Source of the DNA: a candidate division KSB1 bacterium
GTDB taxonomy: Bacteria; Zhuqueibacterota; Zhuqueibacteria; Oleimicrobiales; Geothermoviventaceae
Reading direction: 5' to 3'
Length of the DNA: 32,578 nucleotides
Assembly (NCBI GenBank): GCA_034506315.1
Contig: JAPDPT010000040.1
Span: 1-32,578, forward strand
The first letter of the stretch is position 1. Every line of letters begins with the position of its first letter. The notes beneath the pieces were generated by a model. That model did not search any database, was not told the DNA's origin, and saw only the letters and a list, made by a program, of their open reading frames with translations. The position numbers were made by a program, and so were the translations under genes. Of this stretch, positions 26,758 through 32,578 are shown one piece after another.

Positions 26758-27822
26758 CTACGGCGATTGTGCCCAGATGGTAATCTCCTCGCCGGGCTTC
26801 ACTTCGAGCTCCACGAGGCGACCCTCGCGCACCACCGGGGCTTTGCGGCCCCCGCTTCGCAGCATTATGCTTGCGTGCCCACGCTTCCAATTATCGGGAA
26901 GACCGACGCGTATGGTGAGGGGCACAGGAGCCAAGGCCCGCGTCGCTTTGGGCAGCGACACCCAGAGCGCGCTGCGCCCCTTGCTGACCCTCACCTCCGG
27001 AGACAGATTATCGCGCTCCCAGACATAGCTTGCGATCTCGCCTTGGGTGGCTACCCAGAGCGAATCGGAACGCGCCGTCAGGAGATCAAGGAAACCCTCG
27101 AAGAAAGCCATAGGCGCCGTATTCGGGTCGCTGGGAGACGGATCCTTGGTGAGCGAATGCCAGAACACAATCAGCCACCCACCGGAGGAGACCGTAGCGT
27201 CGATTACCCCCCTCAGAAGCTCCAGATCGTAGGGGGGACATATCCAGAATCCCTTCAGGCAATTCAGCGTTTGCGGATCCACAGGTCGGAGATGGATCGC
27301 TCGCTCGTCCCGGAAGCGCTGCGCCCTCTGGCTCAAATGGTAACGCGCCACGATCGGGATGAGCTCGTCCGTATAATCGGCATACGGATAGGCAAAACTG
27401 AGCACTTCTTCCAGGCCCCGAATGTTGGCCTTCAACTGGTCCACGGCACGCTGGACTTCCAACTCCACCTCCGCCGGCGGGATAGCCGGGAGCCGCGCAT
27501 GGGAATAGGTGTGGGAGGCAATTTCGTGTCCTGCCTCGTGCAGCCCGTTCCAGGGGGCCCAGTCCCGAATCCCTTTGGTGTCGAGGTTGAAGGTGCCGAA
27601 AAAGCCCCTCGCTTCCATGGCTGGCGCCGCCAGCTCCCAATGGGAACGCCGCGCGTCGTCGAACGAGAGGGTCACGGCGGCCTTCTTATCGAACCTCCAG
27701 TAGCAGACGGTTGCCTCGGGCCGGTATTCTTCCTCTACGGGGATGGTCTGACTTGGCACCACGGGGTTGCGCGTACAGGTAATTGCCCACATCCATGGGA
27801 GTAACCACAGAGCTTTTTGCAT
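26758..27822 (-). CDS. Polysaccharide deacetylase (NodB-type) with exported N-terminus
   Basis: The 354-residue protein has a short hydrophobic N-terminus (LWLLPWMWAITC) and is probably exported; Cys16 sits where a lipobox would end, but AITC is not a standard lipobox. The catalytic domain has TLSFDDA (51-57) with the metal-binding Asp pair, and HTYSH (His104, His108). FWICPPYD and SSGGWLIVFWHSL carry later family motifs. A C-terminal beta-rich extension (about 270-354) is unassigned. Deacetylases trim N- or O-acetyl groups from polysaccharides. ATG at 27822 has AGGAGG about 10 nt upstream. It ends before a promoter for the downstream genes. Confidence 0.85.
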   Translation of the reverse strand: MQKALWLLPWMWAITCTRNPVVPSQTIPVEEEYRPEATVCYWRFDKKAAVTLSFDDARRSHWELAAPAMEARGFFGTFNLDTKGIRDWAPWNGLHEAGHEIASHTYSHARLPAIPPAEVELEVQRAVDQLKANIRGLEEVLSFAYPYADYTDELIPIVARYHLSQRAQRFRDERAIHLRPVDPQTLNCLKGFWICPPYDLELLRGVIDATVSSGGWLIVFWHSLTKDPSPSDPNTAPMAFFEGFLDLLTARSDSLWVATQGEIASYVWERDNLSPEVRVSKGRSALWVSLPKATRALAPVPLTIRVGLPDNWKRGHASIMLRSGGRKAPVVREGRLVELEVKPGEEITIWAQSP

Positions 27823-27876
27823 GGACCAAGATCCTCCTGCCGCGGATCCGCACTGCCCGGGGCGCTTCGGGAAGGT

Positions 27877-28365
27877 TCAACCCTCATCCAGCTGATGGAT
27901 GTGCACCTCCCCGCTCTCCGTATCCCACACGGCCACCGTCCTTCGCCCCGTCAGCCATCCCCCGCACTCACCCGGGTTAATGACAAGGGTTCTGCCGCTG
28001 CGGGTGACTTCCGCTTTATGGGTGTGGCCGTAGATGATCGCGTCGAATTGCTGGCTTGCCTTTAGAGCCTCCAGGTTGTGGGGCTCATGAAGCAGCAACA
28101 CGGCTTTCCTATCGACTTCGAACTGGTGGGGCGGAGAAAAGATCTTGCCTGCGAACACCCTTGCCAGGCCCAACCGCTCTCCATCGTTGTTTCCGAAGAC
28201 CATCACCAATGGGCATTCGAGCTCGTTCAACACACCCTGCACAAAAGGCGCCACCAGATCGCCCGCGTGCACCACAAGGCCCACGGATTCCCGTCGGAAC
28301 ACTTCGACCGCCTTTCGCAGGGCATGGAGATTGTCGTGCGAGTCCGCCAAGATCCCGACTTTCAT
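27877..28365 (-). CDS. MJ0936/YfcE-family metallophosphoesterase (copy 2)
   Basis: This 162-residue enzyme has the two-metal site: LADSHDN (6-12), HAGD, FGNNDG, LLHEPHN and YGHTHK, with NPGECGGW at the end of the site. ATG at 28365 has AGGAGGTGAG upstream. That site overlaps the end of the DUF429 gene, whose stop TGA lies within it. The natural substrate is unknown for the family; cyclic or phosphodiester substrates are known in related proteins. It differs from copy 1 at 7892-8359 in nearly all residues outside the catalytic blocks. Confidence 0.88.
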   Translation of the reverse strand: MKVGILADSHDNLHALRKAVEVFRRESVGLVVHAGDLVAPFVQGVLNELECPLVMVFGNNDGERLGLARVFAGKIFSPPHQFEVDRKAVLLLHEPHNLEALKASQQFDAIIYGHTHKAEVTRSGRTLVINPGECGGWLTGRRTVAVWDTESGEVHIHQLDEG

Positions 28366-28371
28366 GTCGTC

Positions 28372-29046
28372 TCACCTCCTCCGCCAGAGCGTAGGGAGGA
28401 ACAGAGGCCAGTCCACCGCAGGGTCCGGGAGGAAAATGGGGCCGTCCTCTTCGTTTCCCAGGGAGATCGTCTTTCTTGTCCAGGCCAGAAACGCTGTGAG
28501 GGCGCACAGGACAGCGTCCATCACGTGGTGAGAAGGGATGGGGCAAGGTTCCCACCGGATTCCGAGGCGCTGCAATCGCTCGAGCTCCGCGAGGCGGGCC
28601 TCTCTGCGCTGCTTCCGACCGACCTGGCCACCCCAGAGAACCTTCCTTGTCCCATACGGATAGACCTCGATCACGCTGAATCCCGCTTGCCGGAGACGTT
28701 CACCCAAACGCAGCGAACGCTCGACCCATGTGCGGGCGAAGCTCCGAGGCACGGTGAAAAAGCAACCGATCCCCCGGCGTGCCAGCTCCACTTCCGACGA
28801 CCGGCGAGGCCGGTCGCCCTCCGAATGGGGAGAGAAGAAACGTTCCGGACTTTCCCCGCCCGGAAGACGGAGCGGACCGTCCACCCCGACCAGGAGAACT
28901 TCTCCAAGGTCACGCAGCCAGCGCACGATCGCCGCATCTTCGTACAAAGCCACCACGTGGTCTACGCACCCATCCTCTCGGAGGCAGGCGCAATGGGTAG
29001 CAACCTCCTCCCGAGACGAAGGATCGATCCCTACAAAATAGCTCAT
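28372..29046 (-). CDS. DUF429-family protein (predicted RNase H-like fold)
   Basis: The 224-residue protein has the DUF429 pattern: FVGIDPSS near the start, LLVGVDGPLRLP with a conserved Asp, an Arg/Gly-rich RRGIGCFF stretch, VIEVYPYGTRKVLWGG, and HHVMDAVLCALTAFLAW with conserved Asp-Ala. These are conserved acidic positions of an RNase H-like fold. The biochemical role of DUF429 is not established. ATG at 29046 is chosen because the upstream GTG at 29088 overlaps the predicted transcription start region. It begins the long minus-strand array and is followed after 6 nt by the phosphoesterase. Confidence 0.8.
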   Translation of the reverse strand: MSYFVGIDPSSREEVATHCACLREDGCVDHVVALYEDAAIVRWLRDLGEVLLVGVDGPLRLPGGESPERFFSPHSEGDRPRRSSEVELARRGIGCFFTVPRSFARTWVERSLRLGERLRQAGFSVIEVYPYGTRKVLWGGQVGRKQRREARLAELERLQRLGIRWEPCPIPSHHVMDAVLCALTAFLAWTRKTISLGNEEDGPIFLPDPAVDWPLFLPTLWRRR

Positions 29047-29092
29047 CCGCCGGCTGGACCCGTGCTGCGAGACCTGGACGCCCTTCACAGTT

Positions 29093-29124
29093 CAAAGTTA
29101 CGCAAGCTTGTCCTTACGGGCAAG
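29093..29124 (-). promoter_or_regulatory. Promoter of the DUF429/phosphoesterase genes, Bacteroidetes-type
   Basis: On the minus strand, CTTG (29124-29121), a 20-nt spacer and TAACTTTG (29100-29093) match TTTG-N20-TAnnTTTG; the -7 box is perfect. Its end is 46 nt before the ATG at 29046. Confidence 0.7.
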
Positions 29125-29246
29125 GCCCAGCTGGTCAGAGGGGTCCGCGTGGCCCAGCGATGGCCAGCCCTGCCATCCGCTACGGTCCCGACTTGCAGCG
29201 CCTCAGCGGAAGGGCCGGGGCGAAAAGCCACAGCCCCAGAAACGCC

Positions 29247-29276
29247 TTGTTTCCTTGTGTTCCCTCAGTAAATTAG
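29247..29276 (+). promoter_or_regulatory. Promoter of the second oxidoreductase/acyltransferase/aminotransferase set, Bacteroidetes-type
   Basis: TTG (29247-29249), a 19-nt spacer and TAAATTAG (29269-29276) match TTTG-N19-21-TAnnTTTG apart from the first -33 T and one base in the -7 box. A start near 29282 would make a leader of about 170 nt. Confidence 0.5.
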
Positions 29277-29455
29277 CGATCCGTGGAAATGAGGCCACGG
29301 CGCTCAGTCCTCGGTAGGAGGCAGGGACGCGACCGGGATATGAGGAGGACGCGATCGCTGTCTCCAAAGCGGGAGGGCGGTTCCTTTCGTCCGTATCGGC
29401 CGAAGCCAAGGCTGCGCAATATCAGGGTCGGTATCACTTGCTGGGAGAGAAGGCA

Positions 29456-30466
29456 ATGGTGAACGTCGCACTGGTGGGTTATGGGTACTGGGGCCCTAAC
29501 GTGGCCAGGAACCTGCACGAGCTCCCCAACTGTCGCTTTCAGGTGTGCTGCGATCTGGATCCAGCTCGTCTGGCGCTGGCGCAGGCCCGCTTCCCGCAGA
29601 TTCGGGTCACGAGTCAGTATTCCGACGTCTTGAGCGACGAGGGGATCGAAGCGGTGGTGATCGCCACTCCGGCACGAAGCCACTTTGCCCTGGCCAAGGC
29701 GGCCCTCCTGGCCGGGAAGCACGTCCTTGTCGAGAAGCCCCTGGCCATGAGCAGCCAGGAGGCGGAGGAGCTCATTGCGCTGGCCGATGCACAGAAACGG
29801 GTTCTGATGGTGGGCCACACCTTCGAGTACAACCCGGCCGTGCTGAAGATCAAGGAGCTGCTGTCCGAAAACCAGCTGGGCGACATCTACTACGCCTACT
29901 CCACCCGAGTAAACCTCGGCCGTGTGCAGCGCGATCTGAACGCCCTGTGGAGCATTGCCCCGCACGACATCTCCATCCTCCTCTTTCTGTTCGAGCAGTT
30001 GCCTTCGGAGGTCAGTGCACGGGGATCCTCCCACCTCGACCGCTCCATTGAAGACGTGGTGTTCGTCGACTTCCTTTTCCCGAGCGGCATCACGGCCCAC
30101 ATTCACGTGAGCTGGCTGGACCCCAGCAAGGTGCGACGGATGACCATCGTCGGCAGCAAGAAGATGGTGGTCTACGACGACCTGGAGACCGAGGGCAAGG
30201 TGAAAGTCTACGATAAGGGCGTGCTCAAGGTGGGGGATGGGCAGATTTTCGGCGAATTCCAGTACCGACTCCATTCCGGCGACATCTACATTCCCAAGAT
30301 CGACCTGTCGGAGCCGCTCCGTAATGAGTGCGCTCACTTCCTCGAATGCATTGAGCAGAGGAAATCCCCCCGCACAGACGGTCAATCAGGGCTGCGAGTG
30401 ATCCGCGTTCTTGAAGCGGCACAGGAATCTTTGCGCAGAAGGGGGGCTCCCGTTCAGCTCCAGTGA
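29456..30466 (+). CDS. Gfo/Idh/MocA oxidoreductase (WbpB/WlbA-like, copy 2)
   Basis: A 336-residue NAD-dependent sugar-nucleotide dehydrogenase. It has GYGYWG (8-13) for NAD and EKP (93-95), then VGHTFEYNPAV and PHDISILLFL in the catalytic domain, with the last third beta-rich. It matches copy 1 at 16070-17098 along its length but is clearly diverged. The start is ATG at 29456, with GGGAGAGAAGG just upstream; an open frame extends six codons further. A 40-codon open frame ends within its start codon region. It begins a three-gene unit with the acyltransferase 32 nt downstream. The probable substrate is UDP-GlcNAcA, as for WbpB. Confidence 0.87.
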   Translation: MVNVALVGYGYWGPNVARNLHELPNCRFQVCCDLDPARLALAQARFPQIRVTSQYSDVLSDEGIEAVVIATPARSHFALAKAALLAGKHVLVEKPLAMSSQEAEELIALADAQKRVLMVGHTFEYNPAVLKIKELLSENQLGDIYYAYSTRVNLGRVQRDLNALWSIAPHDISILLFLFEQLPSEVSARGSSHLDRSIEDVVFVDFLFPSGITAHIHVSWLDPSKVRRMTIVGSKKMVVYDDLETEGKVKVYDKGVLKVGDGQIFGEFQYRLHSGDIYIPKIDLSEPLRNECAHFLECIEQRKSPRTDGQSGLRVIRVLEAAQESLRRRGAPVQLQ

Positions 30467-30498
30467 GTGCCCGAGGATCCTTCACGCAGGAGGTGGAC

Positions 30499-31113
30499 AT
30501 GACGTACAGGCTCTATCCGAATGTCGTCCTGGGTCGCGATGTGAAGCTCGGGGATTACGTAGTAATCGGCGTGCCCCCGGCAGGGAAGATGGAAGGGGAG
30601 CTGCCCACGAAGATCGGCGATAACGCGGTGATTCGCTCTCACACGGTTATTTACGCGGGCAACGTGATCGGCAAGAACTTCCAGACAGGCCACGGGGTCC
30701 TTGTCCGGGAGGAGAACGAGATCGGCGACAACGTCAGCATCGGAAGCCATTCCGTCATCGAGCACCATGTGAAGATCGGTAACGGGGTTCGTATCCACTC
30801 CCAGGCGTTTGTGCCTGAATACTCGATCCTCGAGGACGGGTGTTGGATCGGCCCCAATGTAGTGCTCACCAACGCCAAGTATCCCCTCTCCCCGGATGCC
30901 AAGAAGAACCTGAAGGGACCCACGATCCGCGCGGGGGCTAAGATCGGGGCCAACGCCACGGTCCTCCCTGGTGTGACGATCGGACGCAACGCCCTGGTCG
31001 GCGCTGGCTCCGTCGTGGTAGAGGACGTTCCGGATGGGAAGGTCGTAGCTGGTAATCCGGCTCGGGTGATCAAAGACGTGTCCGAGATCGCAGCGTATCA
31101 GCGCAACGTTTGA
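30499..31113 (+). CDS. Left-handed beta-helix acyltransferase (WbpD/WlbB-like, no Cys tail)
   Basis: This 204-residue hexapeptide-repeat protein has many I/V-G repeats (about 6-180) and a loop reading VLTNAKYPLSPD that resembles the acceptor loop of sugar N-acetyltransferases. It lacks the Cys4 C-terminal tail of the copy at 15480-16073. AGGAGG lies 7 nt ahead of the ATG at 30499. In this context it probably acetylates a 3-amino sugar nucleotide made by the next gene's product, but the acyl donor and position are inferred. It is followed after 19 nt by the aminotransferase. Confidence 0.85.
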   Translation: MTYRLYPNVVLGRDVKLGDYVVIGVPPAGKMEGELPTKIGDNAVIRSHTVIYAGNVIGKNFQTGHGVLVREENEIGDNVSIGSHSVIEHHVKIGNGVRIHSQAFVPEYSILEDGCWIGPNVVLTNAKYPLSPDAKKNLKGPTIRAGAKIGANATVLPGVTIGRNALVGAGSVVVEDVPDGKVVAGNPARVIKDVSEIAAYQRNV

Positions 31114-31132
31114 CCTGTACGGGAGACGGCCT

Positions 31133-32242
31133 ATGGCGAAAATCCCTCTGGTGGACCTGAAAGCCCAGTACCAGACCATTCAGGCCGAGATCGACGACGC
31201 CATCCACCGCGTCATCGAGAAGACGGCCTTTATTTTGGGAGAGGAGGTTGAGGCCTTCGAGAAAGAGTTCGCAGCCTACTGCGGTGCCGAGTATTGCGTG
31301 GGCGTAGCCTCGGGCACCGCAGCTCTGCATCTTGCCCTGCTCGCCTGCGGCGTAGGTCCCGGGGACGAGGTCATCACCACGCCCTTTACGTTCATCGCCA
31401 CGGCCGAAGCGATCACCCACTGCGGGGCGAGGCCCGTCTTCGTCGACATTGATCCCGAGACATGCCTCCTCGATCCCGGCAAGGTGGAGGCAGCGATCAC
31501 GCCCTCGACCAAGGCCATCCTACCCGTGCACCTTTACGGTCAGCCTGCAGATATGGATCCGATTCGAGATATCGCGCGCCGCCACGGGCTGCGGGTGGTG
31601 GAGGATGCCGCTCAAGCCCACGGGGCTGAGTATCGCGGAAAACGCGCCGGCACCCTGGGCGACGTGGCCTGCTTCAGCTTTTTTCCGGGGAAGAACCTCG
31701 GGGCCTACGGCGACGGCGGCGCGGTCGTAACCAACGACCCTGAAATCGCCCGCAAGGTCCGCCGGCTACGGGATCACGGCCGTGAGTCCAAGTACGAACA
31801 CCTCGAAATCGGCTTCGGCGAAAGACTGGACGCTTTGCAAGCGGCCATCCTGCGCGCCAAGCTGCGTCACCTGGAGGAATGGACGGAGGCCCGACGTCGC
31901 CACGCCGCCCATTACGACCGATTGCTCCCGGGCAACGGACTCGTTCGCGTGCGCACCCAGACCGACGTCCGCCACGTCTACCACCTGTACGTTGTGCGCA
32001 CTCCGCAACGCGACGCCCTGCTGGAGCACTTGCGGCGTCAGGGCATTGGGGCCGGGGTGCACTACCCGATTCCGCTTCACCTTCAGCCCGCTTACGCCAA
32101 GGACTATCGCGGCCAAACGTTCCCTGCGGCCGAAGCCGCCGCAAAGGAGGTGCTCTCGCTGCCCCTTTATCCCGAACTGGCTACGGAGCAGGTCGAGTAC
32201 GTAGCTGGCGCCGTGCGAGAGTTCCTGACCCACTCCGGCTGA
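31133..32242 (+). CDS. DegT/DnrJ/EryC1/StrS sugar aminotransferase (WbpE-like, copy 2)
   Basis: The 369-residue PLP enzyme has Asp158 in VVEDAAQ, Lys187 in SFFPGKNLGAYGDGG for the aldimine, and GTAALHLALL (61-70) for PLP phosphate binding. LYGQPADMD and SFFPGKNLGAYGDGG are closer to WbpE than the equivalent wording in copy 1. WbpE aminates UDP-3-keto-GlcNAcA using glutamate. ATG at 31133 has CGGGAG 7 nt upstream. The gene order oxidoreductase, acyltransferase, aminotransferase repeats that on the minus strand at 14333-17098. Substrate is inferred from context. Confidence 0.92.
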   Translation: MAKIPLVDLKAQYQTIQAEIDDAIHRVIEKTAFILGEEVEAFEKEFAAYCGAEYCVGVASGTAALHLALLACGVGPGDEVITTPFTFIATAEAITHCGARPVFVDIDPETCLLDPGKVEAAITPSTKAILPVHLYGQPADMDPIRDIARRHGLRVVEDAAQAHGAEYRGKRAGTLGDVACFSFFPGKNLGAYGDGGAVVTNDPEIARKVRRLRDHGRESKYEHLEIGFGERLDALQAAILRAKLRHLEEWTEARRRHAAHYDRLLPGNGLVRVRTQTDVRHVYHLYVVRTPQRDALLEHLRRQGIGAGVHYPIPLHLQPAYAKDYRGQTFPAAEAAAKEVLSLPLYPELATEQVEYVAGAVREFLTHSG

Positions 32243-32496
32243 CCGCGGCAGCAAACAACCGCCGTACATCCGGCGATACCAGAAGTCGGGAGTGACTTCC
32301 GGGGGTGCAGGATGACCGCCAGTAAGCGACTTGGCCCGGCCGAGGGTTCGCAGGGAAGGGGGTGTGCTACCAGTCGGCGGGGTCGAGACGAGAAGGGGCA
32401 GGGTCTGCCCGGCCTGGGCGAGCCTGTAGGAAGGACACCGGCTGAACGCCTAACCGAAGCGGCCGTCTCCCGTTCCGGATCCGGAGGAGAGGTGAA
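32243..32496 (+). other. GC-rich intergenic region before nadE, with hairpins and a doubtful small ORF
   Basis: These 254 nt hold hairpins GAAGTC/GACTTC (about 32281-32298) and GGGCAG/CTGCCC (about 32397-32411). A 62-codon open frame (32312-32500) overlaps the nadE start as ATGA, but its product is basic and glycine-rich with no recognised motif and no clear ribosome site. I tried riboswitch patterns by eye (cobalamin, TPP, glycine) and none fitted. No promoter of the pattern seen elsewhere was found. Confidence 0.5.
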
Positions 32497-32578
32497 ATGA
32501 ACAGCGGTCTGTTGCGACTGGCCTTAGCCCAGATCAACGTCACGGTCGGCGACCTGGAAGGGAACAGTGCCCGAATCC
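32497..32578 (+). CDS. nadE: Glutamine-dependent NAD+ synthetase, N-terminal start, cut by the window edge
   Basis: Only 27 codons are in the window. The N-terminus reads LRLALAQINVTVGDLEGN, the start of the nitrilase-like glutaminase domain of NadE, which hydrolyses glutamine to feed ammonia to the NAD synthetase domain. GGAGGAGAGG lies just upstream of ATG 32497, giving a strong start. The stop of the open frame upstream overlaps this start. Assignment rests on the short N-terminus only. Confidence 0.75.
   Translation, partial: MNSGLLRLALAQINVTVGDLEGNSARI

Larger units (their letters stand above)
29047..29455. other. Divergent intergenic region with two opposed promoters and a structured leader
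   Basis: These 409 nt separate the minus-strand DUF429 gene from the plus-strand oxidoreductase. The region holds two Bacteroidetes-type promoters (29093-29124 minus, 29247-29276 plus). On the plus side a perfect 6-bp hairpin (CCGTGG/CCACGG, 29281-29300) sits near the predicted RNA start, and a 40-codon open frame (29340-29462) overlaps the start of the oxidoreductase. No protein gene with a recognised motif lies in the rest of it. Confidence 0.6.

Noticed and set aside
26629..29271. Long plus-strand open frames opposite the deacetylase and the DUF429/phosphoesterase genes
   Set aside because: They mirror real genes with conserved motifs on the minus strand and have no family signature of their own.
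29273..30385. A 370-codon minus-strand frame opposite the second oxidoreductase
   Set aside because: The plus-strand gene has clear NAD and EKP motifs and a strong ribosome site; the antisense frame has none.
32340..32420. A cobalamin-riboswitch-like AGGGAAG...GGTG stretch before nadE
   Set aside because: The conserved core downstream (AAT-CC and GCCACTG-type boxes) is not there, so the resemblance is superficial.

Overview
This is a GC-rich bacterial chromosome segment, roughly 60% G+C by eye. The host is very probably Gram-negative, because it carries a Wza-type export protein, a Wzz-type chain-length protein, a Wzx-type flippase and a Wzy/WaaL-type polymerase or ligase. Five intergenic sites match the Bacteroidetes-type promoter pattern (TTG, 19-21 nt, TAnnTTTG or one mismatch from it). 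Most genes nevertheless have strong Shine-Dalgarno sequences, which is unlike classical Bacteroidota. I infer a lineage in or near the FCB superphylum, but no species can be named from the sequence alone.

Layout. (1) 1-789, minus: start of a CopA-like copper P-type ATPase that runs off the left edge. (2) 976-3632, minus: transketolase, then a stable-RNA unit whose transcript order is tRNA-Lys(UUU), tRNA-Lys(CUU), tmRNA, with a matching promoter and a strong terminator hairpin. (3) 3716-6121, plus: pyrF, pyrE and a DagK/YegS lipid kinase. (4) 6122-6478: a convergent gap without a credible gene. (5) 6479-29046, minus: 22 genes in one orientation, with many ATGA, TGATG or 1-15 nt junctions. In transcript order they are a DUF429 protein, a metallophosphoesterase, a polysaccharide deacetylase, an RmlC-like cupin, RfbB, a UDP-HexNAc dehydrogenase, Wza, Wzz, Wzy/WaaL, Wzx, a GT4, WbpB-like, WbpD-like and DegT enzymes, a GT2, a WcaJ/WbaP-type initiating transferase, SerS, a class II aldolase, NhaC, a second phosphoesterase, a DPM1-like GT2 and an ECF sigma factor. 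(6) 29247-32242, plus: a second oxidoreductase / acyltransferase / aminotransferase trio behind its own promoter. (7) 32497 to the end, plus: start of nadE.

How it works together. Regions 5 and 6 form a Wzx/Wzy-type surface-polysaccharide locus. The UDP-HexNAc 6-dehydrogenase plus a WbpB/WbpE/WbpD-type trio is enough to predict a UDP-2,3-diacetamido-2,3-dideoxyhexuronic acid, as in the Pseudomonas/Bordetella Wbp/Wlb pathway. RfbB and the cupin add a dTDP-6-deoxysugar branch whose other enzymes are not in the window. The WcaJ-like transferase would start the lipid-linked repeat, the GT2 and GT4 extend it, the flippase and polymerase translocate and polymerise it, and the Wzz/Wza proteins set its length and export it. 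I see no dramatic unknown system. The points most worth a second look are the shared promoter pattern, the duplicated Wlb-type trio around the locus, the tmRNA tag and its operon, and the two overlapping leader ORFs.
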